This document shows, piece by piece, positions 1 through 8,673 of a stretch of DNA of 64,000 bases. Where the stretch lies: assembly GCA_946886075.1 (NCBI GenBank), contig CAMPHR010000003.1:89998-153997 (forward strand), read 5' to 3'. The DNA is from an uncultured Novosphingobium sp. Lineage in GTDB: Bacteria > Pseudomonadota > Alphaproteobacteria > Sphingomonadales > Sphingomonadaceae. The first letter of the stretch is position 1. Each line of letters opens with the position of its first letter. The notes under the pieces are model-generated. The model saw only the letters and a list, made by a program, of their open reading frames with translations, did not search any database and was not told the DNA's origin. The translations under genes were made by a program, and so were the position numbers.

Positions 1-1
1 C

Positions 2-355
2 ATCTTCAACTTCGCCTCATCCGCTGGCATCCGCTGGGACATGACCGGCTATGGCTGCTACGGCGCGGTGAAGCAGGCGACCCGTGTCCTGACGCGCGCG
101 GGTGCGGCGGAATGGGGACGGCAGAATATCCGCGTCCTCACCATCGCCCCCCATGCCGAATCGCCGGGTCTCAAATGGTGGATCGAAAATAATCCCGAAG
201 AGGCAAAGGCCTTCTTCCGCACCATCCCGCTGGACCGTATCGGCCGACTGGAGGAAGATATCGGCCGCGCCATCGTCGCGCTCTGCGGTTCGGACCTGTC
301 CTATCTGACCGGCGCGACCATTCCCCTCGACGGCGGGCAGGCAAATTTTGACTGA
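2..355 (+). CDS. SDR-family oxidoreductase, C-terminal part (5' end outside window)
   Basis: This is the C-terminal half of a short-chain dehydrogenase/reductase. The reading frame is already open at the first base, so the start lies upstream of the window. The visible part carries the SDR active-site serine region (NFASSAG) and the catalytic Tyr-x3-Lys as YGAVK. It ends with the usual 'SYLTGATIPLDGG' C-terminal signature. NAD(P)-dependent alcohol/ketone oxidoreduction is the family function; the substrate is unknown. An EthD-like gene follows 26 bp downstream on the same strand, so the two are probably co-transcribed. The Rossmann glycine motif cannot be seen. Confidence 0.9.
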   Translation: MFNFASSAGIRWDMTGYGCYGAVKQATRVLTRAGAAEWGRQNIRVLTIAPHAESPGLKWWIENNPEEAKAFFRTIPLDRIGRLEEDIGRAIVALCGSDLSYLTGATIPLDGGQANFD

Positions 356-381
356 CCTCAGAGATTGATGGAGAGATCTGA

Positions 382-1101
382 ATGGAAAAGCTGATCTGCG
401 CGCTCTGGGCGCCCGACGGTGTGAGCCGCGCCGACTATGCGGAGCAACTGAAGGGTGCGCTTCCTGCCGCGCTCAAGGAAGCGGGCGCCAGCGGCATCCG
501 CCTTAACGTCCGCGACGCAACGGTAGAGCCCGCTGCGCCCCTCCTCCAGACCTGGCAGCAGCCGCAGCAGGATGCCATCGTGCAATTCTGGCTGCCCACG
601 GCCAATGCCCATTTTCGCGGGCCGATCGATGCCATCCTGGCCGAACATAGCAGCCGCTTTGAACTGTGGGTGGTGGCTGAATCCACCATCATCCCGAACC
701 GCGATCACGCGCCGCAGGCGGGATCGCGCACCTGGGGTTGGTCGCAGGCCAGCTTCATCTCGTTCCGCCCGGACATGAGCTGGGATGATGCCGTCGCCCA
801 CTGGCACCGGCATCACACCCGCGTCGCCATCGATACCCAGGCGAATTTTGAATATGTGCAGAATATCATCGTGCGTGCGCTCACGCCCAATGCGCCCGAT
901 TATGATGCCTTCGTCGAAGAATGCTTCACGCCGGAAGCCATGACCAACTCCCCGGCCTTCTTCGACGCCGTTGGCGACGATGAGAAATTCGCCCGCAATA
1001 CAAAGGATATGGCGGATAGCTGCGCAGGCTTCATCGACTTCTCGCGCATCGACATCATCCCGACGAGCCAGTTCGACTTCGCGCATCTGGATCGAAAGTA
1101 A
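382..1101 (+). CDS. EthD-domain (dimeric alpha/beta barrel) protein
   Basis: A 239-residue protein that I read as two tandem ferredoxin-like (EthD/Dabb type) half-domains. The second half contains the typical 'MSWDDAVAHWHRHHTRVAI' stretch followed by 'YVQNIIVRAL'. The start is supported by GGAGAG placed a few bases upstream. EthD proteins occur in P450 and aromatic or steroid catabolic clusters; some act as small isomerases, cyclases or lyases, but most lack an assigned reaction. The gene follows the partial SDR and ends at a convergent hairpin facing the Coq4-like gene. The family call is fairly good and the function is unknown. Confidence 0.7.
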   Translation: MEKLICALWAPDGVSRADYAEQLKGALPAALKEAGASGIRLNVRDATVEPAAPLLQTWQQPQQDAIVQFWLPTANAHFRGPIDAILAEHSSRFELWVVAESTIIPNRDHAPQAGSRTWGWSQASFISFRPDMSWDDAVAHWHRHHTRVAIDTQANFEYVQNIIVRALTPNAPDYDAFVEECFTPEAMTNSPAFFDAVGDDEKFARNTKDMADSCAGFIDFSRIDIIPTSQFDFAHLDRK

Positions 1102-1106
1102 GATCC

Positions 1107-1133
1107 CGGGAGGGGGCGAAACGCCTCCTCCCG
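1107..1133. terminator. hairpin between convergent genes
   Basis: A 12-bp stem (CGGGAGGGGGCG / CGCCTCCTCCCG, one mismatch) with an AAA loop lies between the converging EthD-like and Coq4-like genes. There is no clear T-run, so it is a possible bidirectional terminator or transcript-end stabiliser. Confidence 0.5.
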
Positions 1134-1171
1134 CACACGCACGCCTGCGCCCGTGGTCCTTGTCCCGCGCT

Positions 1172-2080
1172 TCAGGGAATAATCTCCCGCCCCTCGCCAA
1201 AGATCAACGACGCCTGCCTGCTGTCGACACCCTCCCGGTGCCCGCGCCATCCCAGCGCCGCGCGCGCGTCCGCAGGCGTCAAATGCATGATGTCTTCGAA
1301 CTTCGCGGTGAACAGCATGTCGGACTGCTGCCCCACCTCATAGCCATAGGACAGGTTGCGCCACAGGTCGGGCCAAGCCCCCGGATAATGCAGCATCGTC
1401 CGCGTCATCCACGGGAACATGATCAGCGTGTTGACCGTCATCAGCGCGCCCGCCAGTTCCGCGCCCAGATGTCGGAAGACATTGCCCGTGATTACGCCCG
1501 TGATGAAATATTCGGCGACTGATCCAAATCCAACTTCGCCCAATATATGATAGGCATCATGGGTCTGCCCCATGCGCAGGTTCCAGTAGTCGAGCGTATT
1601 GGCGGGCTTCCAGTCCGGATTGTCCAGGATCCGGGAATTAAGTTCGGGGGAGAGATCGAACTCATCCATATATTCGAACAATTGACGCCCGACCGAACCT
1701 TCCGGATAGGCTTTCAGGTCATCCTTGGTGTATGTCGACACAAATCCTTCATTAAGCCACCGGTCGAACGCCGGGTTGCGGCGGCGTTCGTCGGCGACCA
1801 GCCGTTCCGCATCCTCGACGTCGCGTACTTCATCGACGGCCTGCATCAATGTCGGCAAGCCATAGAGCAGCGGATAGTCATGCCCGTTGCGCCGCAGATT
1901 TTCAGTCGAAATCCATTCACGCACCCGTCCATCGTTCAACCACCGGGATGAGCTTACCAGCACGCTGCTTTCCGTCTTCACCTTCCGGCGGCCATTCAGG
2001 TAGAAGACCGGGCTACCCGATGTGACCTCTTCGGCAGTGTCATCCTGAGCAGTATCGATGATGTCCATTTCCGTTTTCAT
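1172..2080 (-). CDS. Coq4-like protein
   Basis: A 302-residue protein with the Coq4 metal-site signature H-D-x2-H-x11-E, seen exactly as H174, D175, H178 and E190 (GQTHDAYH...AE). Coq4 supports ubiquinone biosynthesis, where it is linked to oxidative decarboxylation of the quinone ring precursor. This copy is longer at the N terminus than ordinary Coq4 and sits in a catabolic region. Its ATG overlaps the stop of the upstream Gfo/Idh/MocA gene by 4 bp, so the two are translationally coupled. It could be a paralogue recruited for another ring substrate. The family call is good; the role here is inference. Confidence 0.75.
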   Translation of the reverse strand: MKTEMDIIDTAQDDTAEEVTSGSPVFYLNGRRKVKTESSVLVSSSRWLNDGRVREWISTENLRRNGHDYPLLYGLPTLMQAVDEVRDVEDAERLVADERRRNPAFDRWLNEGFVSTYTKDDLKAYPEGSVGRQLFEYMDEFDLSPELNSRILDNPDWKPANTLDYWNLRMGQTHDAYHILGEVGFGSVAEYFITGVITGNVFRHLGAELAGALMTVNTLIMFPWMTRTMLHYPGAWPDLWRNLSYGYEVGQQSDMLFTAKFEDIMHLTPADARAALGWRGHREGVDSRQASLIFGEGREIIP

Positions 2081-3201
2081 GCGGCAACTCCGGCGGCTGG
2101 TGCGGATGCACGGGGGACGCTTGCACGGTCCAGCCGGGCAAGCAGTTTCTGGATAGTGGCGGCCCTTTCGAAGTCAGGCTCCACCGCTGCGTCGTTGCGG
2201 ATGGCGTCGCCCAGCCGCATGTAGAGATTGCCGATCGCCGACAGCGCCTCACGCGATGCAAAGCTGCCCGGATAGGCGCTGTAACGGTCAGGTTCGGCCG
2301 GAACCGCCGCGCATTCCAGCGCGGGCGGGATAGCGATCGGCTCCATCGCACGACCATCTCTCGCGCCCTGTAGCACCAGCGACTCTATCGCGGGCAAGCT
2401 CGGGTCGCGCGTCGACAACAGCAACGATCCCTCGCTGCCCTCGATCCGCCACTCACATCCCATCCCGCCCGTCGATACGCCCGCGACGTTCATCTGGAAC
2501 AGCGCGCCGCTTTGCAGACTACCCTGGAACAGCAAATGGTCATCGGCATCCCGATCAACCGGCGCGCCTCTTTCATCCACCGGCGGCAGGTGAATGGCGG
2601 CGCGCATGTCGACATCATCGATGGGACCGAAATAATGGTCCATCGCATCGATGAGGTGCCCACCATAGATGGACAGCAGCGTCGTACCGCCTGCCCGCGT
2701 CGCCATCGCCCGCATCACCGGGCCGAAAATTCGCGCATGCAATGTGGCGCTGTAGAGTGTGCCCACATACCCCTCCGCTACAAGCTGGGCGGCATGCGCC
2801 ATGACCGGCGATCCGCGCATGTGAAGGCCGATCATCGCCTTCACGCCCCGCCGCCTCGCAAGCGCTGACAGTTCGTCGGCCTGCTCCACGCTGATCGCCA
2901 GCGGCCATTCGCAATAGATATGCTTGCCCGCGTTCAGCGCGGCCTTCGCGACGCCGTGGTGATGCGGCACCTTCACGCAGATCGCGACCAGATCGATCTC
3001 CGGATGCTCGGCCAGCGCCTGCGCGTCCGCGAACCAGAGCGGCGCGCCAAAGGTCGCCGCCGCTTCCCGCGCGCTTTCCTCCCGCGTCGTGCATACGCCT
3101 TGCAGCGTGAAGCCGGGCAAGCGCTCGATCACACGCCGGTGAACACCGGAGCCCCATCCATATTCGGGGCTCGCACCCACGATGCCCACGCGGATCACCA
3201 T
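2077..3201 (-). CDS. Gfo/Idh/MocA-family oxidoreductase with EWP instead of EKP
   Basis: A 374-residue NAD(P)-dependent oxidoreductase of the glucose-fructose oxidoreductase/inositol dehydrogenase type. An N-terminal Rossmann motif (VGIVGASPEYG) is followed by 'EIDLVAICVKVPHHHGVAKAAL'. At the place of the usual catalytic Glu-Lys-Pro the sequence reads C-E-W-P, so the lysine is replaced by tryptophan, as in Gal80-like members. The protein may therefore bind dinucleotide without standard dehydrogenase chemistry. The start has a good RBS (GAGGAGAGG). It is coupled by a 4-bp overlap to the Coq4-like gene and divergent from pncB. Confidence 0.85.
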   Translation of the reverse strand: MVIRVGIVGASPEYGWGSGVHRRVIERLPGFTLQGVCTTREESAREAAATFGAPLWFADAQALAEHPEIDLVAICVKVPHHHGVAKAALNAGKHIYCEWPLAISVEQADELSALARRRGVKAMIGLHMRGSPVMAHAAQLVAEGYVGTLYSATLHARIFGPVMRAMATRAGGTTLLSIYGGHLIDAMDHYFGPIDDVDMRAAIHLPPVDERGAPVDRDADDHLLFQGSLQSGALFQMNVAGVSTGGMGCEWRIEGSEGSLLLSTRDPSLPAIESLVLQGARDGRAMEPIAIPPALECAAVPAEPDRYSAYPGSFASREALSAIGNLYMRLGDAIRNDAAVEPDFERAATIQKLLARLDRASVPRASAPAAGVAA

Positions 3202-3361
3202 GGGCGCCTCTCCTCATCTTTGTTTTCGCGTAGCAGCATAGCCGCAGCCCGATAATGATGCCACTACTCAAGTTAGGCAGCGGGGCGCGCCCTTCTTCAA
3301 GCCGCAAACGATATGGATCCCTCACCCTGCCCTGACCGTTCACCTCCGGACAGGATGGCCG

Positions 3362-4666
3362 ATGGTTTTCACCGACATAGCAACCCGCACCTATAATCAT
3401 AATTGGCGACTGGACCCGATCGTCCGCAGCCTGCTCGACACCGACTTCTACAAGCTGCTGATGCTGCAGATGATCTGGCGCCTTTACCCGGATGTCGCCG
3501 TCACCTTTCAGCTCATCAACCGGAGCCGTTCGGTACGACTCGCTGACCAGATTGACGAAGGCGAACTCCGCGCACAGCTGGACCATGCCCGTTCACTGCA
3601 TTTCGCGAAGAAGGAGTTGATCTGGCTCGCGGGCAACAGCTTCTATGGCAAGACGCAGATGTTCAGTCCCGACTTCATCGCCTGGCTCGCGGAGTTTCGC
3701 CTGCCTGATTACGACCTCAGCAAAGCAGACGGCCAGTATCGATTGCGCTTCACCGGTCCCTGGACGCATGCCAGCATGTGGGAAATACCCGCGCTCACCA
3801 TCATCAACGAACTGCGCTCCCGCGCGGCGATGAAGGATCGTGGACGGTTCGCGCTCGATGTCCTTTACGCCCGCGCCAAGGCCAAGCTGTGGGAAAAAGT
3901 CGAAAGGCTAAGCCGCCTGCCCGACCTCGTCATATCAGACTTCGGGACGCGCCGCCGCCATGGCTTCCTGTGGCAGCGCTGGTGCGTAGAGGCTTTGAAG
4001 GAAGGCCTTGGCGACCGCTTTATCGGTTCGTCCAACGTGCTGCTCGCGATGGACGCCGACCTGGAGGCGATCGGCACCAATGCGCATGAGCTGCCGATGG
4101 TGCTGGCTGCCCTGGCGGACAACGACGAAGCCTTGGCCGCCGCGCCCTACCGCGTCCTTGAAGATTGGCGAGCGCTATATGGCGGCAACCTGCTCGTCGC
4201 GCTGCCCGATGCATTCGGCACCGCCGCCTTCCTGCGAAACGCGCCAGATTGGGTGGCTGACTGGACCGGTTTTCGTCCCGACAGCATGCCGCCGATCGAG
4301 GGCGGTGAACAGATCATCCGCTGGTGGCGGGACAAAGGACGCGATCCGCGCACCAAGCTGCTCATCTTCTCCGACGGCATGGATATCGACGCGATCGAAA
4401 AGACCTATAGGCACTTCCATGGGCAAGTCCGGATGAGCTTTGGCTGGGGCACCAACCTCACCAACGACTTCCGGCACTGCGCACCATTTCCCGGCGATGG
4501 ACTCGACCCCATTTCCCTCGTCTGCAAGGTAGTGGCAGCGAACGGACGGCCCGCCGTGAAATTGTCCGACAATCCCGAAAAGGCGACAGGCGATCCGGCA
4601 GAGATAGCCCACTATCTCCGCATCTTCGGCGACACCGGCAGGCGAAAGGCGGCGGTCACCGTTTAA
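3362..4666 (+). CDS. pncB: Nicotinate phosphoribosyltransferase
   Basis: A 434-residue enzyme of NAD salvage that converts nicotinate, PRPP and ATP to nicotinate mononucleotide. Family landmarks are '[13 protein letters not shown]' near the N terminus, 'GNSFYG', the '[13 protein letters not shown]' block containing the autophosphorylated histidine, '[13 protein letters not shown]' and 'GWGTNLTND'. Length is normal for PncB. An AGGA 8 bp upstream supports the start. It stands alone, divergent from the Gfo/Idh/MocA gene, and is followed by an intergenic palindrome. It is a housekeeping gene within the accessory region. Confidence 0.97.
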   Translation: MVFTDIATRTYNHNWRLDPIVRSLLDTDFYKLLMLQMIWRLYPDVAVTFQLINRSRSVRLADQIDEGELRAQLDHARSLHFAKKELIWLAGNSFYGKTQMFSPDFIAWLAEFRLPDYDLSKADGQYRLRFTGPWTHASMWEIPALTIINELRSRAAMKDRGRFALDVLYARAKAKLWEKVERLSRLPDLVISDFGTRRRHGFLWQRWCVEALKEGLGDRFIGSSNVLLAMDADLEAIGTNAHELPMVLAALADNDEALAAAPYRVLEDWRALYGGNLLVALPDAFGTAAFLRNAPDWVADWTGFRPDSMPPIEGGEQIIRWWRDKGRDPRTKLLIFSDGMDIDAIEKTYRHFHGQVRMSFGWGTNLTNDFRHCAPFPGDGLDPISLVCKVVAANGRPAVKLSDNPEKATGDPAEIAHYLRIFGDTGRRKAAVTV

Positions 4667-4697
4667 GCTTCTGGGCGTGCCCCGTACACCCCCACCT

Positions 4698-4758
4698 GTT
4701 CGGGCTGAGCCCTTTTCTTCCTGAAGAAATAGAGCCCTTCGCCACGCTCAGGGCGAAC
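4698..4758. repeat. REP-like intergenic palindrome (TTCG...GCGAAC type)
   Basis: Imperfect inverted repeat with arms GTTCGGGCTGAG and CTCAGGGCGAAC around a TTCTTCCTGAAGAA inner stem. It is the same element type as those at 28352-28412 and 56314-56390. Such short palindromes are widespread between genes in sphingomonad genomes and may act as transcript ends. Confidence 0.75.
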
Positions 4759-4877
4759 GGGATTAGAAAGATGCCGCCGATCTAAGCAAAATCTCTAACC
4801 CACTATTATTCAGTGCCTGTTCGCGGGAACAGCCTTGCCCATGGCCGGTTGCCGCCGTGCCAGAACAGGAGAGTGAA

Positions 4878-5147
4878 GTGCAAAAATTCCTTCCCATCAC
4901 GATCATCGCCTTGGGCGTCGCGGCCTGCGCACCTTCGGATCAGGCCGATTCCGGTGACTCCACCTTCGCGCCGAGCAATACTACGGTCGGCACGGTCCCG
5001 GACGGCATACCAGGCGAAGGGGCAGGCAGCGCCATGACCGATGGCGAGACGAGCACCCGCGGAGCCGTGTCCGCCAGCGATGCGCCCACCAGCGCCATGG
5101 GATCGGCAGGCACCTCCGCGCCAGGACAAAGCGGATCGGGCCGTTAA
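4878..5147 (+). CDS. Small predicted lipoprotein, unknown function
   Basis: An 89-residue protein starting at GTG with AGGAG 6 bp upstream; a GTG 21 bp earlier lacks this spacing. A short lipoprotein signal peptide ends in a lipobox (VAAC, lipidated Cys17). The mature part is rich in Ser, Gly, Ala, Thr and Asp, looks disordered, and has no recognisable domain. It probably sits on a membrane as a small anchored tail protein. I do not recognise a family. Confidence 0.65.
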   Translation: MQKFLPITIIALGVAACAPSDQADSGDSTFAPSNTTVGTVPDGIPGEGAGSAMTDGETSTRGAVSASDAPTSAMGSAGTSAPGQSGSGR

Positions 5148-5168
5148 TCCCCCCGTAGCATGCACGGC

Positions 5169-5205
5169 GTTGAGCTTTGGACCGTCCATGGGTCCAAGGC
5201 TCAAC
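5169..5205. terminator. long hairpin between convergent lipoprotein genes
   Basis: A 15-bp stem with one mismatch (GTTGAGCTTTGGACC / GGTCCAAGGCTCAAC) and a 7-nt loop, between two converging genes. There is no strong T-run. Probable bidirectional terminator. Confidence 0.55.
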
Positions 5206-5257
5206 CGAATTCCATATTCTCGCCGCGCCCCCTGCGGCCGCCATTCACGCCCGGTCG

Positions 5258-5824
5258 TCACGTAGGGCGCATTATATTTGGTCCGAGATTTCGTAAGACC
5301 TCGCCGGCGTCAAAGGCACGAACGTCGTTGGCTGGCTTGGCGCCACGGCCCATGACGATTTCCGCCGTAGCTTCATAGCGGTCGACGGTGCGCACATCGA
5401 TGCTGCTGTCCCAGAAAGGATCGCCCCAGAACGGGTCCCAGGTCCGCCAGCCAAATCCACGGCCATAATAGCGCCAGGAAGGACCCCAATAGCCATACAT
5501 GCCCGAACTGAATGGCCGGTCCACATACGTCCTGCTGCGCCGGTCCGTCGCCCGATCCGCCATGACGAACCAGTCATATCCCTGTTGCCGCGTCAATTCG
5601 GCGGCCCGGTACAGCAGATAGCGCTCTACAGTATCGCGCGACGTCATGCTGTTCCCGGAAAAAGTGACCCTGAACCGGTTCGCTTCCACCTGCTCGTCGG
5701 AAAAGCCGCCCCTGACCGATCCGCGCTCGGTCAACGGCTGATAGGGGGTCGCCGTCGTACATGCGGTGAGCGCGAGCATACAGGCGCTCGCCAATGTCCA
5801 TCCTCTTCCTTGGGTCACTTTCAT
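5258..5824 (-). CDS. CC0125/CC1285-family lipoprotein
   Basis: A 188-residue predicted lipoprotein starting at the ATG that follows AAGGAG; a frame extension further upstream is not needed. The signal peptide ends in a lipobox LTAC. The conserved block reads 'RFRVTFSGNSMTSRDTVERY' then 'LLYRAAELTRQQGYDWF', typical of the alphaproteobacterial CC0125/CC1285 lipoproteins. A Tyr/Trp/Gly-rich segment follows (YGYWGPSWRYYGRGFGW). The function of this envelope family is unknown. It is divergent from the AraC-type gene across a 400-bp gap. Confidence 0.8.
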   Translation of the reverse strand: MKVTQGRGWTLASACMLALTACTTATPYQPLTERGSVRGGFSDEQVEANRFRVTFSGNSMTSRDTVERYLLYRAAELTRQQGYDWFVMADRATDRRSRTYVDRPFSSGMYGYWGPSWRYYGRGFGWRTWDPFWGDPFWDSSIDVRTVDRYEATAEIVMGRGAKPANDVRAFDAGEVLRNLGPNIMRPT

Positions 5825-6226
5825 GAACTCCTTTTGCAGATGAGACGGCGCAGCCTGCCAGGCTGGCACAAACCAGCCTCTGTCAGATCATTGTCGGATA
5901 ACAAGGGGATGAAGGACAACATCGACAGGCCGCCTCAATTCCATCTCACGCTACTATAATCGGCGCCCCAAGCATTTTGTTCCTGATCAAGTCAATTTAG
6001 ACGAAACTTGCATCACTAGCGGCCAAAAGAGATTTATTTCGTCAGGAAATCCCGTTCTTCCCTCGTGGAGACACGGGACCCCCGTATCATCCGCAGCAAC
6101 CGCGCTGTCTCAGTCGGCGCAGGCCAGCGCGAGGGGGATGTTGATGCCATCGACGCCCAGCGAAGGGGAAAGGTGATCTTGATTAACCGGGTTCATTCTG
6201 GCCCGTAGAAGTTCTACGAACCAACA
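5825..6226. other. 400-bp intergenic region
   Basis: No supported gene. The region is locally AT-richer (about 5960-6050) and should hold the divergent promoters for the lipoprotein and the AraC-type regulator. The only clear structure is the palindrome at 6204-6218. Confidence 0.5.
6204..6218. promoter_or_regulatory. 15-bp palindrome just upstream of the AraC-type gene
   Basis: CGTAGAA-G-TTCTACG is a perfect 7-bp inverted repeat around one base, ending 8 bp before the start codon. It could be an autoregulatory operator or an mRNA hairpin that masks the start. The RBS there is weak. Confidence 0.45.
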
Positions 6227-7084
6227 ATGAGCGAGATCGACTTTACCGCCGCATTCATCGAAAGCTGCCCGGTATCGGGTGGGCGGTTCGAGTTGGTGGA
6301 ATGGCACTGGCCCGACATGGTGAGTTTCGAGCAGACGCAGCAGCAACTGATGCTGGAAATGTCGTTGCCGCCGATGGCCGCTGACGCATCGGCCTATTTC
6401 CCGGACATCGACCCCGAACGGCGCTGCTTCATGGGGGCGCTATTTGTGCGGCATCCGGGGGTCGCGATCGGCGGGCGATCAGAAGGCAGGCAGATCCGGG
6501 TGATCCGCTGTGTGTTCGACGAGCGGCATGGGGCGAGGATTGTCGGGGAAGGTGAGCCTTCGCTGCCGTTTCTGCAGGGGCTGCTCAACATCCGCAATGA
6601 TGCGCTGCGCAGCCTGATGCGGCTGGCCCATCGGGAGTTGATCAATCCGCTGGACCGCTCGGATGAGGCAATGGAAGCGCTGTTCCAGCTGGTGCGGGTG
6701 GAGTTGGGGCGGGTGTTCCATCAGGCGGTAGGCGCGGCGACGGCCAGCCGTCTCGCCCCCTGGCAATTCCGCCGAATTCGTGAGCGGATCGAGGCGGGCG
6801 CGCCTATGCCCGGCGTTGCCGAACTTGCGGCGCTGTGCGGGATCAGCACGCGGCACTTGCACCGGCAATTCCTGGCGCTGACCGGCAAGACGATATCCGA
6901 CTATATCGAAACCTATCGCATCGAGCAGTCGAAGCTGCTGCTGGCGCGTGGTGATGCGCCTATGAAGCAAGTCGCGGAGCAAGCGGGATTTTCCCATGGC
7001 AACAGTTTCGCGCGGGCGTTTCGCCGGGCGACGGGATTGTCGCCGCGCGAATATCGGCAGCGGTCGGCGGCTTTGATGGAGTAA
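6227..7084 (+). CDS. AraC/XylS-family transcriptional regulator
   Basis: A 285-residue regulator. The first ~170 residues form an effector/dimerisation part I do not recognise. The C-terminal ~100 residues hold the two AraC helix-turn-helix motifs: 'VAELAALCGISTRHLHRQF' and 'MKQVAEQAGFSHGNSFARAF' followed by 'RRATGLSPREYRQ'. It converges with the P450-ferredoxin pair and is the nearest regulator to it, so control of that pair is plausible. A perfect palindrome lies just before its start. Confidence 0.9.
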   Translation: MSEIDFTAAFIESCPVSGGRFELVEWHWPDMVSFEQTQQQLMLEMSLPPMAADASAYFPDIDPERRCFMGALFVRHPGVAIGGRSEGRQIRVIRCVFDERHGARIVGEGEPSLPFLQGLLNIRNDALRSLMRLAHRELINPLDRSDEAMEALFQLVRVELGRVFHQAVGAATASRLAPWQFRRIRERIEAGAPMPGVAELAALCGISTRHLHRQFLALTGKTISDYIETYRIEQSKLLLARGDAPMKQVAEQAGFSHGNSFARAFRRATGLSPREYRQRSAALME

Positions 7085-7085
7085 G

Positions 7086-7118
7086 GGTGCGGAGGGCTTG
7101 TACAAAGCCCTCCGCACC
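7086..7118. terminator. perfect hairpin between AraC-type and P450 genes
   Basis: A 14-bp perfect stem (GGTGCGGAGGGCTT / AAGCCCTCCGCACC) with loop GTACA, placed exactly between two convergent stop codons. The T-run is absent, but the stem is strong in both directions. Confidence 0.65.
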
Positions 7119-7123
7119 TCTCC

Positions 7124-8341
7124 TCACCAGCGCAGTTTGAGCGAGGTGAAGCCCATAACCGGGCCGCCGAAGACGGACTCCGCGTCCTGATCGGGGGCCA
7201 GTTCAAACTCGGGAATTTTCCGCAACCACTCCTGTAGCGAGATCATGATCTCCCGCTTGGCGAGGTGCGAACCGATGCAGCGATGCGGGCCGAGGCCGAA
7301 GGTAACGTGATTGTTCACCTTGCGATCAAGATCGATCGTCTGCGGATCGTTGAACATTCTCGGATCGCGATTGGCCACTGTGTTAGGCAGGACGACACGA
7401 TCGTTGCGGCGGAACTGCACGCCCTTGAACTCGCAATTATGCGTGACGCGGCGGTAGATGTTGGAGACCGCGTTGATCCGCATCAGTTCCTCGATGGCGA
7501 GGAGGAACGCGGATGGATCGTCCAGCCGGTCGCGGAATTTCTGCCGGGCGTCCGGTGATGTGGCGAGGTAGCGCCAGACATAGGTCATGGTGTTGGTGAC
7601 CGTGTCGAGCCCCGCGACGAAGAGCAGGAAGCCGCAGTTGATGATGTCGGTCCAAGGGAAGGGATTGCCGTCCGCGTCGCGCGACTGCACGACGGTAGAG
7701 GCGATATCCGTGCCCGGATTGCGCTCTTTCTCGCGGAAGAGTTCCTCCAGCACATCGAAGATTTCCAGCAGGTTCGCGGCGCGAACGTCCGGGTCGGTGC
7801 TGCGGAAGAAAGTGTCGGAGATGCGCAGGAATTCGGGCAGGCGCTCTTCCGGCAAACCGAACAGTTCAAGGAAAGTGCCGGTCGGGAATTTGGCGGCATA
7901 ATCCTTGACGAAATCGCACCCGCCGTTCCCGGCGAAACCAGAGATGAGCCTTTCGGCGCGGTTATGCAGTCCATCCGTCATCCGGCGGACGGCAAGCGGC
8001 GTGAACATGGGCGCGAGCAATTTGCGGAACACGTCATGCTGTGGCGGATCGACGCCATTGGGTTGCAGCACCGGGAAGGGCTCAAGCGGGGGAACCTGCG
8101 CCTTGGTCGTGGAAAAAATCTCGTGGTTGCGATAGGCTTCGGCAATGTCGGCGTAGCGCAGGAACACCCAATGGCCGCCGTTGCGCGGCGTGTAGAAGAT
8201 AGGCGGCGCACCTTTTTGGATAAGGCCGTGCCAGATCTGCACCGGATCGGAAACGTCGGCGGGCATGTCGAAAAAGTCAAAATCGAGGAGCAGGTCGTCC
8301 GGCACATGATCAGGGGCGGCAGGATAATAAGTAACCGTCAT
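7124..8341 (-). CDS. Cytochrome P450 (class I, ferredoxin-dependent)
   Basis: A 405-residue soluble bacterial P450 that would hydroxylate a hydrophobic substrate. Landmarks are the I-helix oxygen-activation motif 'FVAGLDTVTNTM', the K-helix ExxR in 'IEELMR', and the heme loop 'FGLGPHRCIG' with Cys355 as thiolate ligand. No membrane anchor is seen. Its ATG overlaps the stop of the upstream ferredoxin gene by 4 bp, so the electron donor is encoded in the same transcript. A ferredoxin reductase is not in the window. In this context a steroid or side-chain substrate is likely, but this is inference. Confidence 0.95.
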   Translation of the reverse strand: MTVTYYPAAPDHVPDDLLLDFDFFDMPADVSDPVQIWHGLIQKGAPPIFYTPRNGGHWVFLRYADIAEAYRNHEIFSTTKAQVPPLEPFPVLQPNGVDPPQHDVFRKLLAPMFTPLAVRRMTDGLHNRAERLISGFAGNGGCDFVKDYAAKFPTGTFLELFGLPEERLPEFLRISDTFFRSTDPDVRAANLLEIFDVLEELFREKERNPGTDIASTVVQSRDADGNPFPWTDIINCGFLLFVAGLDTVTNTMTYVWRYLATSPDARQKFRDRLDDPSAFLLAIEELMRINAVSNIYRRVTHNCEFKGVQFRRNDRVVLPNTVANRDPRMFNDPQTIDLDRKVNNHVTFGLGPHRCIGSHLAKREIMISLQEWLRKIPEFELAPDQDAESVFGGPVMGFTSLKLRW

Positions 8342-8544
8342 GCCGCTGCCCCCTTCGCGATGCGTAGCGCACCTTCCGGGCAGTTGCGCACGGCGAGCCG
8401 GACTTTTTCCTCAAGCTCCGGCGGAAATTCAGGTTGTTCGATGACGACCTTGCCCTCCACCGCGTCGGTCGAAAATACCTCGGGGCACAGGTCTTCGCAT
8501 CGGGCATGCCCCTGGCATTGGGCAAGATTGGCAACCACTCTCAT
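8338..8544 (-). CDS. [3Fe-4S]-type ferredoxin, P450 partner
   Basis: A 68-residue ferredoxin starting at the ATG of 'MRVVANLAQCQGH'. The cluster motif is C-x2-H-x2-C (CQGHARC) followed by 'LCPEVF' and a distal 'CPEGAL'. A histidine at the second position of the usual C-x2-C-x2-C is typical of P450-partner [3Fe-4S] ferredoxins. An AGGAG lies about 11 bp upstream. Its stop overlaps the P450 start by 4 bp, which strongly suggests that it donates electrons to that P450. Confidence 0.93.
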   Translation of the reverse strand: MRVVANLAQCQGHARCEDLCPEVFSTDAVEGKVVIEQPEFPPELEEKVRLAVRNCPEGALRIAKGAAA

Positions 8545-8673
8545 CGAGGCAGACTCTCCTGATCTTTCGTTGCCGCCTTTTACCAAGGCGGTGATTGGAG
8601 GCCTATCGGGGGGTTGGATCAGGATCAGTCATTAGGAACAGATTGTGACATTCGCACCTTTTGCGGTTGCCGG

